Shown one piece after another: positions 31,988-38,733 of a stretch of DNA of 39,618 nucleotides (positions are counted from its first letter, which is position 1; each line of letters starts with the position of its first letter). The position numbers and the translations under genes are program-made. The notes beneath the pieces were generated by a model, which worked only from the letters and a program-made list of their open reading frames with translations, was not told the DNA's origin and made no database searches. The DNA comes from a virus: IMG/VR virus record IMGVR_UViG_3300047496_000183, positions 1 to 39,618 of that record, one strand, 5' to 3'.

Positions 31988-32769
31988 GCAGTCCTCCTTT
32001 TCTCCAGAGTGCTGATGATGGTGTCAAAATCTATTGCATAAATTTCTTGCAAGATACTAATCTCTTTCTCGTATTTTTTGGAATAACCTTTTAAAATTCG
32101 TTCTAGAAGAGCAGTGTCATCTCCGACCATCCCCATGATCACATTGACTTGCTCTTCGGAAAGGGTTTCTTCAATCTTATTTTCAACAGCTAAACATTCG
32201 GTAACCATTTTATTTTCTACCTGAATGTTCTTTTCTTTATCTATAGAAATAATTTGAGGTTTTTTTCTATCTTCTGTAGGAATTTCACCTTCTACATAAG
32301 CCGTGCTAATAGTGTCAGCAAAGAGACGCCGAGCAAGGCGAGAGAGGCAGCTTTTATATAACATATCGCTGGTATATTTACCCCAAGGGCTCGACTTATT
32401 GAAAATCTGCGCCTTTTCTGCATCTTGTATTTTATATTCACAAACGTATGTCTCTCCATTGTCCTTTCTAGTCCCTTTAAGTCTACAAACTTCATCTGTC
32501 TGCTCTAAAATTGAAATCGTATGCCCAGCTTTTAGTATCATAGAATTCATTAATCTGGCAGATATTTCCATCTTTCCTTGGATATTATGAATCCCTCCAT
32601 ACAGTGCAGTCATCGGATTTATTCCTAACTCCCGGGCATATAACATCAAGCAAAGCATCCCTTCAGCGTTCCCTAGTTTTTGTAGGTGGTTTGATTTTGC
32701 AGCAGCGTTAGCGATTGTCATATAAAGGTTTAACTCATCTTGAGTTGGTACTAATTGCAAATGATTCAT
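31984..32769 (-). CDS. RecT-family single-strand annealing protein
   Basis: The 261-residue protein contains the RecT core: LCLMLYARELGINPMTALYG, NIQGKMEISARLMNSMILKA, then FNKSSPWGKYTSDMLYKSCL and SRLARRLFADTISTAYVEGE. RecT anneals complementary single strands and works with the exonuclease encoded next to it. The C-terminal 80 residues are acidic and variable, as usual. GAGGAA precedes the ATG by about 4 bases. It is the first gene of the minus-strand replication operon, divergent from the XRE regulator. Confidence 0.92.
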   Translation of the reverse strand: MNHLQLVPTQDELNLYMTIANAAAKSNHLQKLGNAEGMLCLMLYARELGINPMTALYGGIHNIQGKMEISARLMNSMILKAGHTISILEQTDEVCRLKGTRKDNGETYVCEYKIQDAEKAQIFNKSSPWGKYTSDMLYKSCLSRLARRLFADTISTAYVEGEIPTEDRKKPQIISIDKEKNIQVENKMVTECLAVENKIEETLSEEQVNVIMGMVGDDTALLERILKGYSKKYEKEISILQEIYAIDFDTIISTLEKRRTA

Positions 32770-32950
32770 GCATTCCTCTTGTTTGGTTCTTTAAATTTAA
32801 TTACCACTTTGCTATCTTTTTGGTTCACAATTTTTTTAAACTTAGTCATGATCAAGATCAGATTTTGGAAAAATGTAAAGTATAATACATGTTGCATATT
32901 TAACGCAACTTTTAACATAATATCACTGTAAAAACTAGGGAAATAAGCAC
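32770..32950. promoter_or_regulatory. Divergent control region between RecT and the XRE regulator
   Basis: This 181-base AT-rich gap separates the two major divergent transcription units. A perfect TATAAT (32881-32886) faces the XRE gene. Just after it lies the inverted repeat GTTGC-N9-GCAAC (32891-32909), a likely operator for the XRE protein because it would cover the transcription start. No confident -35 or minus-strand promoter for RecT can be picked by eye. An early promoter region or an origin are both possible. Confidence 0.55.
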
Positions 32951-33187
32951 ATGAGAAATCCAGTACTCGAATACATGCGAAAAAAAGGAATCACCATCAA
33001 TAAACTCAGTATAGTTTCTAGAGTTACTAGACCAACCCTTTATGACCTGATAAAGGGTAACAGAAGAGCAAACTGGGGAACTCTTTTGAAGCTTTCCAAT
33101 GCTACCAATGGAGAACTTGCTGCTACTGATATTGAAAACTGGATGAACCAAAACGATCAGCTAAAGACATCAAGAAGCATCCACTAG
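32951..33187 (+). CDS. XRE/Cro-type helix-turn-helix regulator
   Basis: The 78-residue protein has a Cro/CI-type fold. LEYMRKKGITINKLSIVSRV and TRPTLYDLIKGNRRANWGTL give the helix-turn-helix, followed by LKLSNATNGELAATDIENWM. The ATNGEL phrase is typical of phage Cro-like proteins that sense copy of their own operator. AGGGA lies about 9 bases upstream of the ATG. As the first gene right of the divergent control region it probably regulates both directions. No CI-type repressor with a cleavable C-terminus is present. Confidence 0.85.
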   Translation: MRNPVLEYMRKKGITINKLSIVSRVTRPTLYDLIKGNRRANWGTLLKLSNATNGELAATDIENWMNQNDQLKTSRSIH

Positions 33188-33210
33188 AGTTATATTTAAA
33201 AAAGAAAAAA

Positions 33211-33528
33211 ATGAGCATTAATCAATTTTATCTTCAAGGGGGTCCCTCTCCAAAAGCAATAAAAAGGATTTTTTTAAATGGTGTAAGAAGCACTTCTTCT
33301 TTCCATAAAATTTTGCAAGCAACCAATGGAGAAATCAGTTTTGAAATTCTATGGAATTGGCAACAAAAGTTGATCAACAAGCAACGAAAAGAAAGATCAA
33401 AAACTCCACAAGGAAAAGCGCTGGATAGAATAGATGCTATTGAATTAAAAATTCATGATCTTGAATGTGAAAAAAAAGAATTATACGAAAGTTTGGAAGA
33501 TTTAGAAGAAATAAATAGACACAAATAA
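33211..33528 (+). CDS. Degenerate XRE-like regulator with coiled-coil tail
   Basis: In this 105-residue protein, residues 27-50 (STSSFHKILQATNGEISFEI, LWNWQQ) match the second half of the neighbouring XRE protein (LLKLSNATNGELAATDIENW), so the two are likely related. The first part has changed. Residues 52-105 are a charged coiled coil (DAIELKIHDLECEKKELYES). Only a poor A-rich ribosome binding site is visible. It could form mixed oligomers with the first regulator; that is inference. Confidence 0.6.
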   Translation: MSINQFYLQGGPSPKAIKRIFLNGVRSTSSFHKILQATNGEISFEILWNWQQKLINKQRKERSKTPQGKALDRIDAIELKIHDLECEKKELYESLEDLEEINRHK

Positions 33529-33542
33529 ATATTTTACTTTAT

Positions 33543-33592
33543 CTCCAAGATATGGTTTCTATTATTATAGAAGATAATCCCGTATCTTGGAG
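33543..33592. repeat. 10-bp inverted repeat covering the RusA start
   Basis: CTCCAAGATA (33543-33552) and TATCTTGGAG (33583-33592) are perfect reverse complements 30 bases apart. The left arm covers the normal ribosome-binding position and the first base of the RusA ATG. The right arm contains GGAG. In mRNA this could hide the RusA start. Confidence 0.6.
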
Positions 33593-33944
33593 GTCTCATG
33601 CAGGGTTTGGAAGGCGTTCATACAACCCTAGATATCAAGAAATCAAGCGATTTAAGCAATCCATCTCCACACAATACACAGCAGAACCTCTTTCAGGAAA
33701 AATTAAGTCACATTGCTCTTTCTATTTTGCAATGCCCAATTCCTGGTCTAAAAAAAAGCGCGCCATCATCCTCTCAGGTGACCGTTATCACGACACACGC
33801 CCAGATGCTACGAACTGCTGGAAGTTGTTCGAGGATTGCCTCAAAGGCATTGTATTCCCCGATGATTGTAAAGTCGTGCGATTTACTGCGGAAAAGTTTT
33901 GGGACGAATATTCAAGAATTATTTGCCATATTGAATCTTTTTAG
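33552..33944 (+). CDS. RusA-type Holliday junction resolvase
   Basis: The 130-residue protein matches RusA in size and motif order. An N-terminal strand has EDNPVSWRSHAGFGRRSYNP, then HCSFYFAMPNSWSKKKR, the acidic core RPDATNCWKLFEDCLKGIVF (Asp 85, Asp 95), and PDDCKV (Asp 104/105). RusA cuts four-way DNA junctions during phage recombination and before packaging. In E. coli RusA the core reads PDxDN; here it is PDATN, a variant I believe occurs in other phages. No classical ribosome binding site precedes the ATG, which sits in the inverted repeat above. Confidence 0.88.
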   Translation: MVSIIIEDNPVSWRSHAGFGRRSYNPRYQEIKRFKQSISTQYTAEPLSGKIKSHCSFYFAMPNSWSKKKRAIILSGDRYHDTRPDATNCWKLFEDCLKGIVFPDDCKVVRFTAEKFWDEYSRIICHIESF

Positions 33945-33980
33945 AAAAAAGTCAAAATCCCATTAAAAAAAAGGAAATAA

Positions 33981-34409
33981 ATGGATTCATTTCCCCGTTT
34001 CTTTCACGGTCCTTATACGATTGTTCCGTATCAACACTATGAAGAAAAGCTATTTTGGAATGTTTTAATTCAGAAGAAAAACTTAATAAAAACTGACGAA
34101 ACAGTTCTAAGCGATTCTTTATATGTAAATATAATTGCAGATACTGTAATTATAGCTGTAAAAAAAGCAATTCAGTGGTTTGAATATTACAAATTAGATC
34201 AAGAAAAAATAAGTAAACTATTACCTATTATTGCAAAGAAAAAATTAGAAATAAAAGTAGAGGAAATACAAGACATGGACAAGTTGATTAAGAAAGACAA
34301 GAAAAAAATGGGCAAGATGATGGACACTTTGGTCAAAAAAGACAAACCCAGAGACAAAAAAATGCATGAAATGGAAGGAATGAAACATAAGAAATGTGGG
34401 AAAAAATAG
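33981..34409 (+). CDS. Hypothetical protein with Lys/Met-rich tail
   Basis: The 142-residue protein has an N-terminal folded part (MDSFPRFFHGPYTIVPYQHY, then VNIIADTVIIAVKKAIQWFE). The tail is highly basic (KKDKKKMGKMMDTLVKKDKP) and ends KHKKCGKK. AAAGGAAA precedes the ATG. The basic tail could bind nucleic acid or membrane surfaces. The family is not recognised. It is followed directly by the next gene (stop and start adjacent). Confidence 0.6.
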   Translation: MDSFPRFFHGPYTIVPYQHYEEKLFWNVLIQKKNLIKTDETVLSDSLYVNIIADTVIIAVKKAIQWFEYYKLDQEKISKLLPIIAKKKLEIKVEEIQDMDKLIKKDKKKMGKMMDTLVKKDKPRDKKMHEMEGMKHKKCGKK

Positions 34410-34748
34410 ATGTCAGCTACTGTACAATTATCCTCCACCAAAGCGTTTTATCTTCCGATGTTATCTATTAATTTTGGAAGTATATTAGCGGCTTACGGGG
34501 CATCTTTTCTTTTTCCTGGAAATTGTTCAATATATAAAGTTTTTAACTCTACTAATTCAGAGATTTTTCTTTCTACTGATGGATTAGTAGATATGGATTC
34601 ATTTATATCTGGTCAGGGAAATGTATATGACTTAGATACAAATGCTTTGTTTTTTGCACCTAATACTCCAATTTATCTTAGATACTCTACTTCTGCTCCT
34701 ACATCTGGAGCAGTTAGATTTGTTTTTCTTTCTACTATAAATAAATAA
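34410..34748 (+). CDS. Small beta-rich protein, possible minor virion component
   Basis: The 112-residue protein (MSATVQLSSTKAFYLPMLSI and NALFFAPNTPIYLRYSTSAP) is hydrophobic-polar alternating and probably beta-structured. It resembles the small structural proteins found beside phage fibres. It begins immediately after the previous stop and lies two genes upstream of the C1q-like adhesin on the same strand. I know of no defined family. Confidence 0.55.
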   Translation: MSATVQLSSTKAFYLPMLSINFGSILAAYGASFLFPGNCSIYKVFNSTNSEIFLSTDGLVDMDSFISGQGNVYDLDTNALFFAPNTPIYLRYSTSAPTSGAVRFVFLSTINK

Positions 34749-34770
34749 AAAACTTTAATTTGGATTAGGA

Positions 34771-35049
34771 TTGTCACAAAAAATAAATTATAATTTTCCT
34801 CCAAAAGTAAAATTTGATATTTCAAAAAAATTTAAAGTTTCAAAGATGGACAATTGGTCCTTATCCATGAGAATAGGATGTATTACTGAAAGAATATTGA
34901 ATCAAGAAGATTTGTTTAAAAGGGGAAAATCTGATCGACTTAACCTTTTAATATTTGTTGGAGAAAGAAGAAGATTATTAAATATTTTAAAATCATGTAA
35001 TTATGAAAAATATATATCAATAATAAAAAAATTAGGATTAAGTACATAA
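34771..35049 (+). CDS. Small basic hypothetical protein (TTG start)
   Basis: The 92-residue, Lys-rich and helical protein (KINYNFPPKVKFDISKKFKV, later LIFVGERRRLLNILKSCNYE) has no recognised family. The only reasonable full-length start is TTG at 34771 with AGGA just upstream; ATG 34843 would give a shorter form. It ends one base before the C1q-like gene, suggesting co-translation with that gene. Confidence 0.5.
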   Translation: MSQKINYNFPPKVKFDISKKFKVSKMDNWSLSMRIGCITERILNQEDLFKRGKSDRLNLLIFVGERRRLLNILKSCNYEKYISIIKKLGLST

Positions 35050-35050
35050 T

Positions 35051-35632
35051 ATGTCTCAAGTAAACACATCTAGTACATCATCTTCATCCCTTCCGATTAC
35101 TATTAACGCTGGATCTGGAATTTCGGTAACTGGAAGTCCTGTAAGTCCAGGAGGAAGCGTTACAATATCTGCTACAGGATCTACTTCAACGGCAGCTTAT
35201 TTTGAATCACATCTATCTAACAACATAACATATACCGTTGGTGCAATTTTAGTTGCCTGTGATGTAATTGATAGCAATACAATGTCTTTTTACGATGCTA
35301 CAACTTTTACTGCTACTGCACCTGTATCGGGATTTTATGTATTTTCTGCTAATATTGCATTTAGTCTGATACCTAGTCCAGAAACAGCTATTGAGCTTAG
35401 AAATATAACATCAGGAATCAACCGTAGAACCAATGTTTTTTATCCTGTATCAACAGGAGGAACAGGAGTAAATTATGCTACAAGTTGTTGTTGGATGCTG
35501 TCTTTAAATGCAGGTGATCAAATACAAGTTTATTATTTAAATCCAGGATTCTCTCCTACTGCTCAAGTAATTGCTGAAGGAGCCGGTGGAAGTACTTATT
35601 TTACTTCATTTTCTGGATCACTATTAGCATAA
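35051..35632 (+). CDS. C1q-like trimeric adhesin
   Basis: The 193-residue protein starts with a Ser/Thr-rich shaft (GSGISVTGSPVSPGGSVTIS). Residues 55-190 look like a C1q/TNF jelly roll (TYTVGAILVACDVIDSNTMS, FTATAPVSGFYVFSANIAF, WMLSLNAGDQIQVYYLNPGF, YFTSFSGSLLA). Phage proteins of this kind trimerise and bind host surfaces. It is the only adhesin-like gene on the plus strand and lacks the C-terminal module shared by the minus-strand cassettes. The C1q-like region inside the 3210-5036 protein is its closest relative in this genome. Confidence 0.75.
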   Translation: MSQVNTSSTSSSSLPITINAGSGISVTGSPVSPGGSVTISATGSTSTAAYFESHLSNNITYTVGAILVACDVIDSNTMSFYDATTFTATAPVSGFYVFSANIAFSLIPSPETAIELRNITSGINRRTNVFYPVSTGGTGVNYATSCCWMLSLNAGDQIQVYYLNPGFSPTAQVIAEGAGGSTYFTSFSGSLLA

Positions 35633-35725
35633 ACTTCCTAAAAGTACACTTTTCTATTTAAAATAATTTACCAAATCTTTACATTGCTTCCATTCATATA
35701 AAAAAATTTAATTGAAAGGAGCAAT

Positions 35726-35950
35726 ATGTCTATCAATCCTATTGGAATTTGCAACCAAAATATTGCATTTTCTTCAGTGACCACAACAATTCCCGCGTTG
35801 GTTTTATTAGCAACAACAATATTTTCTATGATTCCAACAACCCGAGCTGGGCCGGTATACGATACCTGTATGGCTCATTGCAACACGCTTCCCCCCTCGC
35901 CTTTAAAATTAGCTTGTATAGGTGGGTGTCTAGTGTTTATGGGACACTGA
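35726..35950 (+). CDS. Small secreted or membrane protein with twin CX3C motif
   Basis: The 74-residue protein has a hydrophobic stretch (TIPALVLLATTIFSMIPTTR, residues 21-40) that looks like a signal peptide ending near TRAG. A short mature part follows with two CX3C pairs (CMAHC and CIGGC) 14 residues apart. Twin CX3C is the disulfide pattern of small hairpin proteins. GAAAGGAG about 6 bases before the ATG is a strong site. It may act in the periplasm or cell envelope, perhaps in lysis or exclusion, but no family is recognised. Confidence 0.65.
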   Translation: MSINPIGICNQNIAFSSVTTTIPALVLLATTIFSMIPTTRAGPVYDTCMAHCNTLPPSPLKLACIGGCLVFMGH

Positions 35951-36222
35951 TGATTGATGAACCAGAATGCATAGGATCTGTAAAAATACAGATTAAAGGA
36001 GATATTTCATTTCACTACTATAAAGATAGTAGTATGAAAATACAAGCTAAGGACTTGGAAATGAAATATAAGTTTTTCCCAAATGAAAAATGGGAAAAGA
36101 AATATAAAGAGGAGTGGGACTCTTCGGTTCCTCCCTGTACACCTTCTATTGAAACTATGCTAACAGATGTTGTTAGCCAAATTTTTGAATCTATTTCTAC
36201 TGATGGATCTGACTATAATTAA
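35950..36222 (+). CDS. Hypothetical acidic protein coupled to the twin-CX3C gene
   Basis: The 90-residue protein starts MIDEPECIGSVKIQIKGDIS at ATG 35950, which overlaps the previous stop as TGATG. The same frame is open upstream to 35749, but that part lies under the twin-CX3C gene. It contains FFPNEKWEKKYKEEWDSSVP. FFPxEKW also occurs near the end of the sigma-like protein (19200-19820), probably by chance. The family is unknown. Confidence 0.6.
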   Translation: MIDEPECIGSVKIQIKGDISFHYYKDSSMKIQAKDLEMKYKFFPNEKWEKKYKEEWDSSVPPCTPSIETMLTDVVSQIFESISTDGSDYN

Positions 36223-36265
36223 ATTACTTATTTAGTTATAATATTTTTCCTTAAAAGGAGTTTTT

Positions 36266-36463
36266 ATGTCTAATACTCAATTATTTTTTACTGATACTCC
36301 AAATATAGATGATCGTATTCATTTTTTAAAAATAAAGATTGATAATCTTAGATGTGGGTTATTTAAACGATATGAGGAAGCTAAAAAAACGGTTGATTTT
36401 TTGGAACAAGAGCTAGAAGCTTGTATAGACGAAATGAGAACTTTAAAATTGGATAATAATTAA
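36266..36463 (+). CDS. Small coiled-coil protein
   Basis: The 65-residue protein has a C-terminal coiled coil (EEAKKTVDFLEQELEACIDE) after a polar start (MSNTQLFFTDTPNIDDRIHF). AAAAGGAG about 7 bases before the ATG is a strong ribosome binding site, and TATAAT (36236-36241) could be a -10 box. The stop overlaps the next tiny gene as TAATG. The function is unknown. Confidence 0.6.
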   Translation: MSNTQLFFTDTPNIDDRIHFLKIKIDNLRCGLFKRYEEAKKTVDFLEQELEACIDEMRTLKLDNN

Positions 36464-36543
36464 TGGACTGGGCGCTACTTTGGACTGCTGTTGGTGTGAT
36501 TACAGCGAATTTTTTAGGAATGTGGGCGATCTTGACCCCATAG
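36463..36543 (+). CDS. Tiny single-pass membrane peptide (26 residues)
   Basis: The frame MDWALLWTAVGVITANFLGM, ending WAILTP, is hydrophobic over nearly its full length and would cross the membrane once. Its ATG overlaps the stop of the gene before it (TAATG), so translation by coupling is likely. Very small membrane peptides near phage ends may act as holin-like or regulatory peptides. The M-acidic-W opening resembles those at 12062 and 12338 (MEW). Confidence 0.5.
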   Translation: MDWALLWTAVGVITANFLGMWAILTP

Positions 36544-36556
36544 CTAAAGCTAGGGG
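36536..36556 (+). promoter_or_regulatory. Hairpin before the Nudix gene
   Basis: CCCC-A-TAGCT-AA-AGCTA-GGGG (36536-36556) forms a 9-bp stem with one bulged base and a 2-base loop, closed tightly by G-C pairs. No T-run follows, so termination is doubtful. It covers the stop of the tiny membrane peptide and lies upstream of the Nudix start. It may limit read-through translation. Confidence 0.4.
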
Positions 36557-36613
36557 ATTGCGTCGCGTCATTTGTTCAAATACTTCTACCCTACTTGGAG
36601 ATACAGAAAAAGA

Positions 36614-37060
36614 ATGATCAAGATTTATCAACATCGCCCTAAAGTATTTAGGTCAAAAATACAAATCAGTACAGGTTTAATCCAGTGGAATGAAAAGTTT
36701 CTTTTTCTTAAGAAAAAAGATGAGCTCTGGACTACTCCTGGAGGAAAGGCAAAAAAAGATGAACGTCTCCTTCATACTCTCGCAAGAGAATTGAGAGAAG
36801 AACTTGGGAGGGATTCACTTTTTGAATCAGGTACTTTTATATTTAAAAAAGAATTTTACCTTGGACCTTCTCTTTACGTGTTGAGAGAAGATATCATGTA
36901 TAGATTACATATCTATTTCTTTTTCACTTTAGAAAGCATAAAAATACAGTTGAACCCAGAAGAGCATACTGATTATGCGTGGAAGACTCCGAAAGAAATA
37001 GAAGTAATGGATTGCGTTCCTGGGATGATCGAAGCGTTTAAATATATTGGGATTTTGTAA
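36614..37060 (+). CDS. Nudix hydrolase
   Basis: The 148-residue protein (from ATG 36614) carries the Nudix box GKAKKDERLLHTLARELREE-LG at residues 44-65, following GX5EX7REUXEEXG. TTGLIQW-like strand ISTGLIQWNEKFLFLKKKD precedes it. Nudix enzymes cleave nucleoside diphosphates linked to other groups; phage ones may clear toxic nucleotides or act on RNA caps or NAD derivatives. The substrate cannot be read here. GGAG lies 13 bases before the ATG, which is long. TTG 36572 (MFKYFYPTWRYRK) is the alternative start. It is the last plus-strand gene before the convergent adhesin. Confidence 0.85.
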   Translation: MIKIYQHRPKVFRSKIQISTGLIQWNEKFLFLKKKDELWTTPGGKAKKDERLLHTLARELREELGRDSLFESGTFIFKKEFYLGPSLYVLREDIMYRLHIYFFFTLESIKIQLNPEEHTDYAWKTPKEIEVMDCVPGMIEAFKYIGIL

Positions 37061-37091
37061 GAAAAATAGGGTAAGATTTCTTTCATATATG

Positions 37092-37115
37092 ACTCCCTAC
37101 ATCCACTCCCTACAT
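37092..37115. repeat. Short tandem repeat ACTCCCTACAT
   Basis: ACTCCCTACAT occurs at 37092-37102 and again at 37105-37115 in the 63-base gap between the convergent Nudix and adhesin genes. No terminator hairpin is visible in this gap. Confidence 0.6.
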
Positions 37116-37123
37116 GTTTCTCG

Positions 37124-38311
37124 CTAAACCAGAGTCGGATTGCCTTGAGATGCCATCACCTGCCATCGAGTGTTAGCAACTACACACCGTAAACTCACAG
37201 CGTCACCTGTTGCTTGGCTTGCCAAACTCCCACCAGTACCTGTAGTAGTAGATTGATTGCCAAATACGATACTTTGCCCTGCTGCTTGCGTGATTGCCCA
37301 GGAAGCACCTCCAGATAGCATCAGTTCGATTTTGTCTCCAACTGAACTAGATGTAGGCAGAGGCAAAGATAATGCTCCTGAGGTCACGTAATAGGCATTG
37401 TTTGTAAATAAGCTTTGACTTGTAGTAATCGCTTGCCCAGTTAGGTCTTTTGGTTGCAAAGGAAGCGGAATTTTGAAGATTGTAGAAGCAATCCCTTGCG
37501 CTGTTCCTACGATCTTTACATTCCCATAAGTGATAGCGCCAGTCCCTATTGCCCAGTTGCCCGATGCTGCTGAGCAAGTGAATGTAACATCAGTAAACCC
37601 GACACTTGTCGCTGCTCCAATGAAGTTGACTACTTCTAGAGCTGAGCCTCCTATATCATACGCTACACTTAACACTGTTGTCGAACTACGAAGTACGTAA
37701 AGATAAGATGCAGTAGATTGAATATTACTCCAGTATGAATAACATGTCGTAGCACCAGTTAAATCATAGGCAGCCCCTGCCCCACCCGCAACAATTGTAT
37801 ATCCTGTGCTGAGAGTCATCACCCCATTAGAGCTAACACCAATTCCAGAAGATTGCACTTGAGATTGCGCTAAAAGAACGGTGAAGTTTCCAGTCCCTGT
37901 ACTTACTGCACTTACTGCAATTCCTGAGGCGTTCGTATTCGCTATCGTACACCCTGTGATATTGATAATTTTAGATACAGATGTGTTAGAGCTGATCGCT
38001 AGTGTTGTTCCTGACCCAGCGGTTAGTGTGAGGTTAGTGAGTCCAAGATTGCCTGTATAGTTTGTGATCGTCGCATTGCCTGATATAATTACAGCGGAAG
38101 ATCCTACCGAAGAATTCCCAATGAGATTAACGCCTCCAGGAATGACCAAGTTCTCTACGTATGTACCTGGGTTGATCCATACAGTGCCTCCCGTTGCCGT
38201 TGCAGCAGTGATCGCTTGCGCTATAGTGGTATAAGATCCATTGGCAGCAGAAGCATCTACTACGTACTTATCTATCCCTGGGAAGTTGATAGAATTAATC
38301 TGGCGGGTCAT
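37124..38311 (-). CDS. Beta-helix tail-spike/adhesin with shared C-terminal module
   Basis: The 395-residue protein has the anchor MTRQINSINFPGIDKYVVDA, followed by YTTIAQAITAATATGGTVWI and NPGTYVENLVIPGG, as in 754-2067. A repetitive beta-helix middle follows (GNATITNYTGNLGLTNLTLT). The shared module closes it (WAITQAAGQSIVFG, TTTGTGGSLASQATGD, VVANTRWQVMASQGNPTLV). It probably contacts host surface glycans. It lies apart from the main cluster only because of where the circle was opened and because of the plus-strand island. Its start overlaps the upstream small gene as ATGA. Confidence 0.78.
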   Translation of the reverse strand: MTRQINSINFPGIDKYVVDASAANGSYTTIAQAITAATATGGTVWINPGTYVENLVIPGGVNLIGNSSVGSSAVIISGNATITNYTGNLGLTNLTLTAGSGTTLAISSNTSVSKIINITGCTIANTNASGIAVSAVSTGTGNFTVLLAQSQVQSSGIGVSSNGVMTLSTGYTIVAGGAGAAYDLTGATTCYSYWSNIQSTASYLYVLRSSTTVLSVAYDIGGSALEVVNFIGAATSVGFTDVTFTCSAASGNWAIGTGAITYGNVKIVGTAQGIASTIFKIPLPLQPKDLTGQAITTSQSLFTNNAYYVTSGALSLPLPTSSSVGDKIELMLSGGASWAITQAAGQSIVFGNQSTTTGTGGSLASQATGDAVSLRCVVANTRWQVMASQGNPTLV

Positions 38312-38502
38312 TTATTTTCCTTTATATCTAGTCTTTTCATGAGTTCATCAACTAATTTTATTATCTCCATTGGAGTCAATCTTATTGGTTTCTGGTGAAC
38401 TATTCTCATATTTAAAACATCTCCATTTCCAAATTCTTGAGCTAAAAAACCAGTCCATATAGTCATGATCTCGTCATTGTCGAATTTAGTCCAATCTCTC
38501 AT
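38308..38502 (-). CDS. Small hypothetical protein coupled to the adhesin
   Basis: The 64-residue protein (MRDWTKFDNDEIMTIWTGFL, later RLTPMEIIKLVDELMKRLDI) is acidic and helical with no recognised family. Its TGA stop overlaps the adhesin start (ATGA). The ATG has an AAGGAA site 9 bases upstream. A chaperone or assembly role for the adhesin is conceivable, as small genes paired with fibres often do this; that is inference. Confidence 0.6.
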   Translation of the reverse strand: MRDWTKFDNDEIMTIWTGFLAQEFGNGDVLNMRIVHQKPIRLTPMEIIKLVDELMKRLDIKENK

Positions 38503-38577
38503 AAATTTTTTCCTTATTTAGTTATCAATAGAATTGCTTTGTCTAGTCATGCTATGCTCGTGAGAAAATTGTTAACT

Positions 38578-38594
38578 GTCCGGAAATTCCGGAC
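38578..38594. promoter_or_regulatory. Perfect GC-rich palindrome GTCCGGAAATTCCGGAC
   Basis: Seven-base arms flank a 3-base centre, in the gap between the small gene at 38308-38502 and the tiny membrane gene at 38609. It lies just before the latter's GGGGAG site. It could be an operator or an RNA hairpin in the leader. No T-run follows. Confidence 0.6.
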
Positions 38595-38608
38595 TGTTGG
38601 GGAGATTT

Positions 38609-38728
38609 ATGGAATCTTGGAAAGCTGTATCTATGATTTTACTAGGTTTAATTGCATATTCCTTAATTCTATACTTCATGCTTGCTGTATCACCTGACAT
38701 TACTCCAGCTCCATTGAAATTACTATAA
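38609..38728 (+). CDS. Tiny single-pass membrane protein (39 residues)
   Basis: The frame MESWKAVSMILLGLIAYSLI, then LYFMLAVSPDITPAPLKLL, has one clear membrane segment (residues 7-27) and a short polar tail. GGGGAG lies 4-5 bases before the ATG, a strong site that supports translation. It is a lone plus-strand gene among minus-strand adhesins, with a palindrome in its leader. It is a candidate holin or exclusion peptide; neither is shown. Confidence 0.6.
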   Translation: MESWKAVSMILLGLIAYSLILYFMLAVSPDITPAPLKLL

Positions 38729-38733
38729 GTAAT

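Noticed and set aside
33598-33966. 122-codon frame overlapping RusA listed as a gene
   Set aside because: Despite its GGAGG ribosome site it shows no family features and RusA is certain; kept only as a question under findings.
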